A DNA stretch of 8,836 nt, from positions 1 through 8,836 of the forward strand of contig CAIWTG010000048.1 of NCBI GenBank assembly GCA_903915565.1, given 5' to 3'. Every line of letters begins with the position of its first letter. Within the stretch, counting starts at the first letter, position 1. Shown piece after piece: positions 1 to 6,693 of this stretch. The DNA comes from an uncultured Chloroflexota bacterium (GTDB lineage Bacteria; Chloroflexota; Dehalococcoidia; Dehalococcoidales; RBG-16-60-22). The position numbers and the translations under genes are program-made. The notes under the pieces are model-generated. The model did no database searches. It saw nothing but the letters and a program-made list of their open reading frames with translations, and had not been told where the DNA came from.

Positions 1-1
1 C

Positions 2-427
2 GATGTGAATACCGAAGGCAATTACTTCGTCCGGTGTTTCGGTAAAGGACGGAAGGAACGGATTATCCCGCTGTACGAAAAAATCGCTACCGCGGTCAAG
101 CAATATGTTGATGAAGACCGTCCTAAACTAGCACATGGGAAAAAAGATACGGCCCTCTTCCTTAACGCCCGTGGCGATAGGATTACCCGGCAGGGTTTCT
201 GGCAAAAGCTAAAGGAATACGCCAAGACCGCCGGATTAAGTTCTCAAATTAGCCCTCATACTTTGAGGCACAGCTTTGCTACGCACATGTTAAGCGGCGG
301 CGCTGACTTGAGGTCGGTACAGGAATTGCTGGGACATGCCAATATTTCTACCACCCAAGTTTACACACACCTCACCACCGAACAGGTCCGCCGCACTTAT
401 GATAAGTCTCATCCCAGGGCTAAATAG
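2..427 (+). CDS. xerD: Site-specific tyrosine recombinase, XerC/XerD family, C-terminal catalytic part (5' partial)
   Basis: The reading frame is open to the left edge, so the gene begins outside the window and the GTG at base 5 is an internal Val, not a start. The visible ~141 residues are the catalytic domain of a Xer-type recombinase, which resolves chromosome dimers at dif sites by strand exchange through a 3'-phosphotyrosyl intermediate. Counting from that GTG, the signature residues are the beta-hairpin Lys in GKGRKER (K14), the HTLRH box (H85, R88), the LLGH box (H111) and the nucleophile in QVYTHL (Y120). The first catalytic Arg would lie upstream of the window. The GKGxKERxxPL and HTLRHSFATHMLxGGADLRxVQELLGHxxxxTTQxYTH strings are typical of XerC/D rather than of phage integrases. 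XerC and XerD cannot be told apart from this half; the symbol is a best guess. The next gene begins 24 bases after the TAG stop. Confidence 0.9.
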   Translation, partial: DVNTEGNYFVRCFGKGRKERIIPLYEKIATAVKQYVDEDRPKLAHGKKDTALFLNARGDRITRQGFWQKLKEYAKTAGLSSQISPHTLRHSFATHMLSGGADLRSVQELLGHANISTTQVYTHLTTEQVRRTYDKSHPRAK

Positions 428-439
428 TTAAATAATACC

Positions 440-445
440 GGAGGT
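440..445 (+). promoter_or_regulatory. Ribosome binding site for the small membrane protein
   Basis: GGAGGT lies six bases before the ATG at 452. It is a near-perfect Shine-Dalgarno sequence and is the best evidence that the unfamiliar 123-residue frame is a translated gene. Confidence 0.8.
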
Positions 446-451
446 AAACGG

Positions 452-823
452 ATGTCCAAACACTCGAAACACGGTAAGCATTCTCACTTTAAAAGGGCGC
501 AAAGACATCAACAACTGCAGCAAACACCGGCGAATGCCGGCATGATGCAGACGGATGCAGGCTTTACACAGCCTAATGCTGGCTCAATGCAACCCATGCA
601 ACCGACTCCCAACGTTGCACAGCCAACCACTAATGCTGCTCCAGTAATGTCCCGGCCTGCAGTTGCCTTTCCCGCTCCACAAGCAACGGTACTAAAAAGG
701 TCTTCATCTATAGCCGCTGCATCGCTACGCCTCGAATCTATTGGCAGAGACTTAAGAATGATTGGTATATTAACCGGTATCATCGTCGTTACGCTTATTG
801 TGTTATACATTTTTCTAAGATAG
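452..823 (+). CDS. Small hypothetical protein, low-complexity N-terminus, one C-terminal membrane segment
   Basis: I do not recognise this 123-residue protein. Its start is well set by the GGAGGT six bases upstream. Residues 1-20 are rich in His, Lys and Arg (HSKHGKHSH). Residues 21-80 are Gln, Pro, Asn, Ala and Met rich and look disordered; they include three imperfect seven-residue repeats (28-34, 35-41, 42-48). Residues ~87-102 could form a short amphipathic helix. Residues ~103-122 are strongly hydrophobic (ILTGIIVVTLIVLYIFL) and end in a single Arg, so the protein looks tail-anchored with its bulk in the cytoplasm. There is no N-terminal signal peptide. It sits between the recombinase and pcm in the same direction and is probably co-transcribed with them. 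The His-rich start could bind metal, and the basic stretch could bind nucleic acid or phospholipid, but neither is shown. The antisense frame over the same bases is a compositional shadow. Confidence 0.72.
   Translation: MSKHSKHGKHSHFKRAQRHQQLQQTPANAGMMQTDAGFTQPNAGSMQPMQPTPNVAQPTTNAAPVMSRPAVAFPAPQATVLKRSSSIAAASLRLESIGRDLRMIGILTGIIVVTLIVLYIFLR
533..595 (+). repeat. Three imperfect 21-base tandem repeats inside the small membrane protein
   Basis: The bases encode NAGMMQT, DAGFTQP and NAGSMQP in succession, a pattern of (N/D)-A-G-x-x-Q-(T/P). The DNA copies differ at several positions, many of them synonymous, so this is an old or selected protein repeat rather than a recent slippage product. 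It lies in the disordered linker before the membrane segment. Confidence 0.6.
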
Positions 824-839
824 TTGTTTTTCGGCTGCT

Positions 840-1478
840 ATGAAGGACTTCAAGGCGGCTAGAGCCGATTTAATCAGACAACTCGACGCCGAGATACGGG
901 ATAAACGGGTTATAGCCGCTATGGCGAGTATACCTCGGGAACAATTCGTGCCGCCCGAAAGCCGCCACCTCGCTTACGAAGATGGTCCGCTACCCATCGG
1001 GTGGGAGCAAACAATCTCACAGCCTTATATTATCGCCCTGATGACCGAAGCGCTGGAACTCAAAGGTCATGAAAAAGTATTGGAAGTTGGCACCGGCAGC
1101 GGTTACCAGACAGCTATCCTGGCCGAATTGGCCGCCAGAGTTATTACCGTTGAACGCGTGCCCGCATTAGCAGAGTCCGCCCGAAAAACGTTAGAAAGCC
1201 TCGGATATAAAAACATCGAGATACACCCCGCCGAGAAAACTTTAGGCTGGCAGAAAGATTCCCCTTATGACGACATTATCGTCACCGCCGCCGCGCCTGA
1301 CATTCCTTCAGACCTTGTTGACCAATTAGCTATCGGAGGACATATGATAATCCCGGTAGGTCCCCGTCATTCGCAAGAGCTTTACAAAATAACGAAGCAG
1401 AAAGACAGCAACAAGCTGCAAAATCTAGGAGGTTGCCGTTTTGTTTCTCTCATCGGCAAAGGAGCCTGGCAAAACTAA
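840..1478 (+). CDS. pcm: Protein-L-isoaspartate O-methyltransferase
   Basis: This 212-residue protein is close to the usual length of bacterial Pcm. The family transfers a methyl group from S-adenosylmethionine to the carboxyl of L-isoaspartyl residues in aged proteins and so starts their repair in the cytoplasm. Visible landmarks are the N-terminal helix with FVPPESRHLAYEDGPLPIG (about 36-54), the substrate-side TISQPYIIALM motif (58-68), SAM motif I VLEVGTGSGYQTAIL (80-94), the acidic VITVER strand (101-106), and YDDIIVTAAAPDIP (143-156) followed by IGGHMIIPVG (165-174). One oddity is that the post-motif loop normally reading GDGxxGW is A-E-K-T-L-G-W here (131-137). The ATG at 840 has no clear Shine-Dalgarno, but it lies 16 bases after the upstream stop and gives a full-length family protein, so coupling to the gene before is likely. 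Confidence 0.92.
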   Translation: MKDFKAARADLIRQLDAEIRDKRVIAAMASIPREQFVPPESRHLAYEDGPLPIGWEQTISQPYIIALMTEALELKGHEKVLEVGTGSGYQTAILAELAARVITVERVPALAESARKTLESLGYKNIEIHPAEKTLGWQKDSPYDDIIVTAAAPDIPSDLVDQLAIGGHMIIPVGPRHSQELYKITKQKDSNKLQNLGGCRFVSLIGKGAWQN

Positions 1479-1493
1479 AAGAATATTTAAAGT

Positions 1494-1498
1494 GGAGG
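1494..1498 (+). promoter_or_regulatory. Ribosome binding site that fixes the first nitroreductase start
   Basis: GGAGG directly abuts an ATG at 1499 but lies six bases before a second in-frame ATG at 1505. Normal spacing therefore favours 1505. It also argues against the longer in-frame start at 1433, which would overlap pcm by 46 bases and add a tail unlike the family. Confidence 0.75.
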
Positions 1499-1504
1499 AT
1501 GAAA

Positions 1505-2077
1505 ATGGACGTTTTTGAAGCTATTAGAAATCGCCGCAGTATCCGGCAGTACAAACCTGACCCCATAGATAATAAAACCGTAGAAAAAGTCCTCGAGGCA
1601 GCCCACTGGGCTCCTTCCTGGGGGAACCAGCAGTGCTGGCGCTTTGTCATTGTGCGCGACCCCGGAATAAAGTCGGAAATTGCCGACACGCTTAACAAAA
1701 TTACTGTCGATAACGAATTGGTGGAAAATGCCGCCGCCAGTTCTATCAGACAGGCGCCGGCCTTAATCGTCTTTTGTGCCGAGAAAACCAAAGCCGGCTA
1801 TGGTGTTGACGGCACACCTCAAAATGATAAAGGCGAATACTGGTATATGTTTGATATCGCTCTGGCAATGCAGAACCTTTCGCTGGCGGCTCATGCCCTG
1901 GGTCTTGGTACGGTAATCGTCGGCGGTTTTAATATCGGCAAAGTTGAAAAAATCCTTGGCGTACCCGCCGGTTGTACTGTCGTTACCATGACACCCTTAG
2001 GTGTTCCTGACCAGAAAGGACAGGTCTCACCGCGCAAACAGCTGTCCGAAGTTATTATTAAAAACAAATTTAGTTAG
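1505..2077 (+). CDS. Nitroreductase-family FMN oxidoreductase (first of a tandem pair)
   Basis: The 190-residue protein begins MDVFEAIRNRRSIRQY, the standard opening of the nitroreductase superfamily; its Arg-Arg-Ser-Ile-Arg contacts the FMN phosphate. Further family features are LEAAHWAPSWGNQQCWRFVIV (30-50), where the Pro-Ser-x-x-Asn segment lines the flavin site, FDIALAMQNLSLAAHALGLGTVIVGGF (about 116-142), and a C-terminal PLGVP plus PRKQLSEVI segment. Such enzymes are usually dimeric, cytoplasmic, FMN-dependent and use NAD(P)H to reduce nitro groups, quinones or enones. The physiological substrate cannot be read from the sequence. The start at 1505 is chosen from Shine-Dalgarno spacing; an ATG two codons earlier is possible. 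It is 26 bases after pcm and 13 bases before a close paralogue, so co-transcription is likely. Confidence 0.9.
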   Translation: MDVFEAIRNRRSIRQYKPDPIDNKTVEKVLEAAHWAPSWGNQQCWRFVIVRDPGIKSEIADTLNKITVDNELVENAAASSIRQAPALIVFCAEKTKAGYGVDGTPQNDKGEYWYMFDIALAMQNLSLAAHALGLGTVIVGGFNIGKVEKILGVPAGCTVVTMTPLGVPDQKGQVSPRKQLSEVIIKNKFS

Positions 2078-2078
2078 T

Positions 2079-2084
2079 AAGGAG
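2079..2084 (+). promoter_or_regulatory. Ribosome binding site for the second nitroreductase
   Basis: AAGGAG lies six bases before the ATG at 2091. It sets the start there rather than at an in-frame codon at 2001, which would run inside the preceding gene. Confidence 0.75.
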
Positions 2085-2090
2085 AAATAC

Positions 2091-2675
2091 ATGGATTTAT
2101 TTGACGCGCTCAAAAGCCGGAGGAGCATTCGTCGTTATAAGACAGACCCCGTTGACGATAACCAGATACAAGCCATACTAGAAGCCGGCCGCTGGGCGCC
2201 TTCCTGGGCAAATACACAGTGCTGGCGCTTCATTGTCGTGCGTGACACCAACGTAAAAACACAATTAGCCGATACGATGATGAAGGTCAAACTGCCGGAT
2301 AGAGAGATACTTAACCCAGCCTTTAACGCCGTGAATACTGCCCCGGTGGTTATCGCCGTCTGCGCCCAGATTGGAATTGCGGGCGCGGTGCACGGTCCGG
2401 CTGGCGCTAAAGTTGAATATTCCACCGATAAAGGCGACTGTTTTATGTTTGATACTGCCCTGGCGGTAGAGAATATGCTGCTGGCGGCTCACGGTCAGGG
2501 ATTGGGCACGGTAATTGTCGGCGCTTTTGACGCCGCCAAAGCCGAAAAAGTGCTCAATGTTCCTCAAGGCTACCGCATGGTTGTCTTTTTCCCGGTCGGC
2601 GTCCCGGAAGGGCCGGGTAAAGCGCCTCCGCGTAAGGAATTAACCGAGATTGCCTATAAGGATAAATTCGGTTAG
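2091..2675 (+). CDS. Nitroreductase-family FMN oxidoreductase (second of a tandem pair)
   Basis: This 194-residue paralogue of the preceding gene begins MDLFDALKSRRSIRRYKTDPVDD. Over the first 60 residues, ungapped, 33 are identical to the neighbour. The shared landmarks are RRSIR (10-14), LEAxxWAPSWxNxQCWRF (30-47), a central MFDTALAVENMLLAAHGQGLGTVIVGAF stretch and a final PPRKELTEIAYKDKFG. The two differ most in the middle (about residues 70-110), the region that in this superfamily tends to shape the substrate pocket. The second copy has a Gly/Ala-rich IAGAVHGPAGAKVEY where the first has AGYGVDGTPQNDKGEYWY. Different substrates or a mixed dimer are therefore possible, but this is inference. 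The start at 2091 is supported by AAGGAG upstream. No clear terminator follows; the next gene has its own likely promoter. Confidence 0.9.
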   Translation: MDLFDALKSRRSIRRYKTDPVDDNQIQAILEAGRWAPSWANTQCWRFIVVRDTNVKTQLADTMMKVKLPDREILNPAFNAVNTAPVVIAVCAQIGIAGAVHGPAGAKVEYSTDKGDCFMFDTALAVENMLLAAHGQGLGTVIVGAFDAAKAEKVLNVPQGYRMVVFFPVGVPEGPGKAPPRKELTEIAYKDKFG

Positions 2676-2713
2676 CGCTCGTTACGCGTTTGCTGGAATA
2701 TAACCGTCTGTTC

Positions 2714-2723
2714 GCAAGCTTGC
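2714..2723. promoter_or_regulatory. Ten-base perfect palindrome overlapping the -35 region
   Basis: GCAAGCTTGC is a perfect palindrome that overlaps the start of the proposed -35 hexamer of the EF-G-like gene. It could be a half-length operator or chance; no regulator gene is nearby. Confidence 0.25.
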
Positions 2724-2749
2724 CGTATTCGGTCGTCTGCGCGTATAAT
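2720..2749 (+). promoter_or_regulatory. Predicted sigma-70-type promoter for the EF-G-like gene
   Basis: TTGCCG (2720-2725) and a consensus TATAAT (2744-2749) are separated by 18 bases. Transcription would start near 2756 and give a leader of about 27 bases before the ATG at 2783. This lies in the only gap of more than 100 bases on the plus strand, which suggests the EF-G-like gene is a separate unit from the nitroreductases. Confidence 0.6.
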
Positions 2750-2782
2750 GTTGTCGGAAGATTTTAGAGAGCAGGTGATTTC

Positions 2783-4837
2783 ATGCCCAAATACGGACTG
2801 GAGAATATCCACAACATTGTTTTATTATCCCACAGCGGTGCCGGTAAGACTTCGCTCTCCGAGGCGATGCTTTTTGACGCCGGTGTAATCAACCGCCTGG
2901 GTAAGGTTGATGATGGCTATTCGACGTCGGATTATGACCCCGACGAAGCCAAACGCCGCATCAGCATTAACTTGTCCATTTTGCCCTTGACCTGGAAAGA
3001 AAGAAAGATAAACATCCTTGACGCCCCCGGCTATGCCGATTTTGTTGGCGAGGTTAAAGCCGGTATGCGCATCAGTGAAGGCGCTATTGTCGTCGTCTGT
3101 GCCGCCTCCGGTGTAGAAGTTGGTACAGAAATGGTCTGGAACTATTGCGAAGAAGCCAAACTGCCCCGTCTCGTCTATGTCAATAAAATGGACCGCGAAA
3201 ACGCCGATTTCTTTAAAGTTGTCAATGAAATCCAGTCAAAACTAGGCGCGCGTTGCCATCCCATCCAGATAGCTATCGGCGCACAAAAAACCTTCCAGGG
3301 CGTCGTCGACCTGCTGACGATGAAAGCCTACACCGGTACGCCGACCAAGGAAGTTGAAGTGCCCGCTGCTGTTAAAGCTCAGGCTGACTCCTACCGCGAA
3401 AAGCTGGTGGAAGCCATCGCTGAAGTTGATGACAAACTAATTGAAAAATACCTGGGTGGTGAACAACTTTCCATGGAAGAGCTAACCAAAGCCTTAAGGC
3501 AGGGAGTTATTTCCGGCAAAATCGTTCCCATCTTGGCCGGTTCGGCATTACAGAATGTCGCCGCAAACAAGGTACTAGACGCCATATTCGATTATCTCCC
3601 CCTGGCTAAAGAGCAAAAGGTTGCCACTGCCAGCGGCGCTATTGATGCATCTGAATCGGCTCCATTAGCGGCGCTGGTTTTTAAGACCACTGCCGACCCG
3701 TACGTCGGTAAACTAACATATTTACGTGTTTACAATGGCTTTATCACCAGCAATTCGCAGGCATACAATGCCAACCAGAGCGCTAATGAGCGCATCGGCC
3801 AGCTATATTCAATGCGCGGCAAAACCCAGGAACCAGTAACGGAAATCCGCGCCGGCGATATTGGTGCCGTGGCAAAATTGAGCGTCACCGCTACCGGCGA
3901 TACGCTTTGTGCCCAGGATAAACAAGTAAAACTGACACCCATTGTTTTCCCCTCCCCCATTTTCCGTATGTCTGTTTATCCCAAAACTAAAATCGATATT
4001 GATAAAATGGGGTCGGGATTAACCCGTTTAACAGAAGAAGACCCCACCCTGAAAGTCCATCGTGAATTGGGCACCGGCGAGACAATTCTCTCCGGTATGG
4101 GTGATTCTCACCTCTCGGTGGCTGCGGAAAAAATGCAGCGTAAGTTTGGCGTTAACGTTGAGCTTGCCGTTCCCAAAGTCGCCTATCGAGAAACGATTAC
4201 AACATCGGCTAAAGCCGAATATAAACATAAAAAGCAGTCCGGCGGCCACGGACAGTACGGCCATGTGCTGCTTGAGTTGGAGCCTAAGCCCGACCGCGGC
4301 CCCTGTGAATTTGCTGAAAGAGTTGTCGGCGGCTCGGTACCCCGCAACTATATCCCCGCCGTAGAAAAGGGCGTCGTCGAAGCTTACACAGAAGGCTGCT
4401 TATGCGGCTACCCCGTCATTGGCGTTAAAGCAATTCTTTATGATGGCAGCTTCCATCCTGTAGATTCTTCAGAAATATGTTTTAAAATTGCCGGCGCCGG
4501 CGCATTCAAAAAAGGGCTGGCGGAAGGTCACCCCATTTTACTCGAGCCGATTATGAATCTTAAGGTCACAGTTCCTAACGACCTTACCGGCGATATCATC
4601 GGCGACCTTAATACCAAACGCGCGCGCGTTATGGGGATGAACCCTGAGGGCGGCACTAACGTTATCGAGGCACAGGTCCCGTTAGCGGAAGTCCAGCGTT
4701 ATAGCATCGACCTCAAGTCAATGACGCAGGGGCGGGCTACTTATTTAGTAGAATTCGACCATTACGAAGAAGTTCCAGCCAATATCACACAAAAGCTGGT
4801 GGCGCAAAAGCAAGCCGAAAAAGTCGAAAAAGTTTAG
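2783..4837 (+). CDS. EF-G-like translational GTPase (EF-G-2 type paralogue)
   Basis: The 684-residue protein has the full five-domain plan of elongation factor G: GTPase domain (about 8-275), beta-barrel domain II (about 290-375), domain III (about 395-470), domain IV with QSGGHGQYG, and C-terminal domain V. GTPase motifs are the P-loop SHSGAGKT (16-23), switch II DAPGYADF (80-87), NKMD (134-137) and a G5 ...GSAL. True housekeeping EF-G normally has A-H-I-D-A-G-K-T and D-T-P-G-H-V-D-F, so this belongs to the EF-G-like group related to Thermus EF-G-2. In that group Tyr (here Y84) replaces the His that positions the water for GTP hydrolysis. Its cellular role is not settled; it is probably an accessory ribosomal factor, not the main translocase. 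The start has AGGTGA (2773-2778) just upstream and its own promoter. A strong hairpin terminator follows. Confidence 0.9.
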   Translation: MPKYGLENIHNIVLLSHSGAGKTSLSEAMLFDAGVINRLGKVDDGYSTSDYDPDEAKRRISINLSILPLTWKERKINILDAPGYADFVGEVKAGMRISEGAIVVVCAASGVEVGTEMVWNYCEEAKLPRLVYVNKMDRENADFFKVVNEIQSKLGARCHPIQIAIGAQKTFQGVVDLLTMKAYTGTPTKEVEVPAAVKAQADSYREKLVEAIAEVDDKLIEKYLGGEQLSMEELTKALRQGVISGKIVPILAGSALQNVAANKVLDAIFDYLPLAKEQKVATASGAIDASESAPLAALVFKTTADPYVGKLTYLRVYNGFITSNSQAYNANQSANERIGQLYSMRGKTQEPVTEIRAGDIGAVAKLSVTATGDTLCAQDKQVKLTPIVFPSPIFRMSVYPKTKIDIDKMGSGLTRLTEEDPTLKVHRELGTGETILSGMGDSHLSVAAEKMQRKFGVNVELAVPKVAYRETITTSAKAEYKHKKQSGGHGQYGHVLLELEPKPDRGPCEFAERVVGGSVPRNYIPAVEKGVVEAYTEGCLCGYPVIGVKAILYDGSFHPVDSSEICFKIAGAGAFKKGLAEGHPILLEPIMNLKVTVPNDLTGDIIGDLNTKRARVMGMNPEGGTNVIEAQVPLAEVQRYSIDLKSMTQGRATYLVEFDHYEEVPANITQKLVAQKQAEKVEKV

Positions 4838-4864
4838 CCGACTAATAAACTTATCTGAAAACTA

Positions 4865-4899
4865 AATGACGTCCCCAAACCGGGGACGTCATTCTTTTT
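4865..4899. terminator. Strong intrinsic terminator between convergent genes
   Basis: A perfect 12-base-pair stem (AATGACGTCCCC, 4865-4876, with GGGGACGTCATT, 4882-4893) closes a five-base AAACC loop. CTTTTT follows on the plus strand, so it should stop the EF-G-like transcript, whose stop codon ends at 4837. On the minus strand the stem is followed by TTAGTTTTC, a weaker T-rich run. It may also terminate etfA, which ends at 4910. Confidence 0.88.
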
Positions 4900-4909
4900 A
4901 ACTTAGAAG

Positions 4910-5893
4910 TTATAATTCTTTAAGCTTCTGGACAAATGCCGGCAGCACTTTCTTCCAGTCGCCAACCACACCATACCGCGCATGCCGGAAAATATTGGCC
5001 TCTTTGTCTTTGTTAACGGCTACAATCGTCTTGGCGCCGGAACAGCCGCTCATATGCTGGCTAGAACCGGAAATAGCTACCGCGATATAAACCTCCGGTG
5101 CGATGATTTTGCCGGTTAGCCCAACCTGCGCCGTATCGGATATCCAGTTATTGTCGCACGCCGGCCGACTCGCCCCAACGGCCCCTTTCAGAAGTTTCGC
5201 CATCTCATCCAGCTGTTTGAAACCATCGGCGCTGCCAATTCCCCTACCCCCGGCAACCACCACCCTGGCATCCTCAAGCTTGATTCCAGCGACCTCCTCG
5301 ACTACTCTGTTTACAATTTTAGCCTTAATTATTGAAGAATCCAGTCCAGCCGGAATACTTACTACTTCACCCTTTCTTGAAGCGTCCGGTGTTAAAGCTG
5401 CGAATGCTTTAGTCCGTATCGTGACTATTTGAGGGTCGGTTTCGGTTATTATTACCGCCTGGGCATTACCTCCATAAACAGGTTTAGTTTGCAATAGTCG
5501 TTTTGTCCCGGTGTCGATAGCCAAATCAACACAATCCAATGTCGCCGCGGTGTTTAAACGGTAAGCCAGCCGCGTCACTAATTCGCGTCCGCTGTCCGTT
5601 TGCCCCAGGATGACTATTTGGGGCTGTATTTGTTTGATGGCTTTTTCTAATGCGCTGATATAGGCGTCAGGCTGATATTCTTTCAGTTGCGCATCTTCAA
5701 TAACATAAGCTTTATCCGCGCCGGCGGCGATAGCTTGTTGCGCCAAAGCTTTATCACCGATAATAACGGCGGCTAATTCTTGCCCAAGGCTTTCAGCCAG
5801 TTTTCTCCCAATGCCCAATCCCTCCGCCGCAATGGGTAGAATTTTATCGTTCTTAGCTTCACAATATACGGCAACGCCCTTGTATTCAGACAC
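4910..5893 (-). CDS. etfA: Electron transfer flavoprotein, alpha subunit
   Basis: The 327-residue protein is the FAD-binding alpha subunit (FixB-like) of an electron transfer flavoprotein, a soluble heterodimer that carries electrons from flavin dehydrogenases. The N-terminal nucleotide-binding-like domain spans about 1-190. The C-terminal FAD domain shows AGGRGIGS (about 213-220), VGASRPACDNNW, QVGLTGK and IAVAISGSSQHMSG (270-283), then KTIVAVNKDKEANIF and the closing RYGVVGD. In most family members the motif reads G-I-S-G-(A)-(I)-Q-H; here it is A-I-S-G-S-S-Q-H, a mild change next to the flavin with the Gln and His kept. The start is GTG at 5893, because the nearest upstream ATG runs at once into a TAG. 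A GAGGT at 5905-5901 gives seven-base spacing. It follows etfB by 14 bases in the usual beta-then-alpha order. Confidence 0.93.
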   Translation of the reverse strand: MSEYKGVAVYCEAKNDKILPIAAEGLGIGRKLAESLGQELAAVIIGDKALAQQAIAAGADKAYVIEDAQLKEYQPDAYISALEKAIKQIQPQIVILGQTDSGRELVTRLAYRLNTAATLDCVDLAIDTGTKRLLQTKPVYGGNAQAVIITETDPQIVTIRTKAFAALTPDASRKGEVVSIPAGLDSSIIKAKIVNRVVEEVAGIKLEDARVVVAGGRGIGSADGFKQLDEMAKLLKGAVGASRPACDNNWISDTAQVGLTGKIIAPEVYIAVAISGSSQHMSGCSGAKTIVAVNKDKEANIFRHARYGVVGDWKKVLPAFVQKLKEL

Positions 5894-5900
5894 TACATTT

Positions 5901-5905
5901 ACCTC
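5901..5905 (-). promoter_or_regulatory. Ribosome binding site supporting the GTG start of etfA
   Basis: On the minus strand GAGGT lies seven bases before the GTG at 5893 and overlaps the short gap after the etfB stop. It supports GTG as the etfA initiator. Confidence 0.65.
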
Positions 5906-5907
5906 GA

Positions 5908-6693
5908 CTAAACTATCTTGGCTTCTCTAAGTTTCAACGCCAGATTTACGGCCATTTCTTCCGGTGTCTCGCCAGCGGCGAACTCGCATTTAGCTTCATG
6001 CACCGGCTGGAAGAGTTTTTGTAATTTCGTTTTGTTGGAAATACCGGTTTCGTAGCCGATATCGCCAGCTTTCCAGATAATCGGTTCAATCTTTTTCGCC
6101 GCCATAATCCCTTTAATGGTTGGATAACGCGGTTGACCGACTTCGTTGCTGACGGTTACTACTGCCGGTAGCGGCGATTCTATAACGTCGTAACCTAATG
6201 AATTAACCCTTTCCACTTTTATCTTATCGTCGATGGGCTCTATCTTGCGAGCCAGGATAATACATGGAATACCAAGTAGTTCTGCGATGGCTGGGCCGGT
6301 TTGCCCGGCATTGGTATCCGATGCTTCACGCCCGCACAAAATCAGATCGTATTCACCCTTTTTCTTGATGGCCAGCGCCAGAGCATTGGCGATTGAACCA
6401 TTGTCACCGCTGGTAAAAATCTCATCTTCCAGCAGGATGAGTTCGTCGGCGCCCATTGCCAGCGGTTTTTTGACTACTTCGCGTAATAGATTTACGCCCA
6501 GTGTCAATATGGTGATTTTCCCGCCCCTGGCTTCTTTGAGTTTCAGTGCTGCTTCTACAGCGTATTCGCCATAAGGGTCAATAACCGGCGCTGCCCCCTT
6601 CATTTCCGCCTTGTTAGTGGCTGCATCAATTTTGAAACTTGCAGGCGGCGCTTCGGGATCGATGACCTGTTTTACACAAACGATTATATTCAT
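5908..6693 (-). CDS. etfB: Electron transfer flavoprotein, beta subunit
   Basis: The 261-residue protein opens MNIIVCVKQVIDPE, the standard start of ETF beta (FixA-like). Further landmarks are DPYGEYAVEAALKLKE (39-54), LLREVVKKPLAMGADELILL (69-88), CGREASDTNAGQTGPAIAELLGIP (120-143) and the signature loop EVGQPRYPTIKGIMAAKK (184-201), which recognises partner dehydrogenases. The beta subunit holds AMP in ordinary ETFs or a second FAD in electron-bifurcating ones. The residue 121-134 loop (SDTNAGQTGP) is not clearly either textbook form to me, so I do not assign it to a class. No acyl-CoA dehydrogenase or ETF:quinone oxidoreductase is adjacent, so the electron donor and acceptor are unknown. 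The ATG at 6693 has only a weak AGGA upstream. The gap to prmC is 50 bases without a clear terminator, so readthrough from prfA-prmC is possible. Confidence 0.93.
   Translation of the reverse strand: MNIIVCVKQVIDPEAPPASFKIDAATNKAEMKGAAPVIDPYGEYAVEAALKLKEARGGKITILTLGVNLLREVVKKPLAMGADELILLEDEIFTSGDNGSIANALALAIKKKGEYDLILCGREASDTNAGQTGPAIAELLGIPCIILARKIEPIDDKIKVERVNSLGYDVIESPLPAVVTVSNEVGQPRYPTIKGIMAAKKIEPIIWKAGDIGYETGISNKTKLQKLFQPVHEAKCEFAAGETPEEMAVNLALKLREAKIV

Noticed and set aside
1433..1504. A longer N-terminus for the first nitroreductase starting inside pcm
   Set aside because: The extra residues are a frame shadow of pcm and unlike the family; GGAGG with normal spacing points to 1505.
2001..2090. 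A longer N-terminus for the second nitroreductase
   Set aside because: It overlaps the end of the first nitroreductase; AAGGAG before 2091 and the conserved MDxFxAxxxRRSIR opening fix the start.
2265..2567. A 100-residue minus-strand frame inside the second nitroreductase
   Set aside because: It is antisense to a well-supported gene with clear family motifs and shows no family features of its own.
2676..2700. A terminator after the second nitroreductase
   Set aside because: Only short, imperfect pairing around AGCGCT and CGTTACGCG is visible, with no following T tract.
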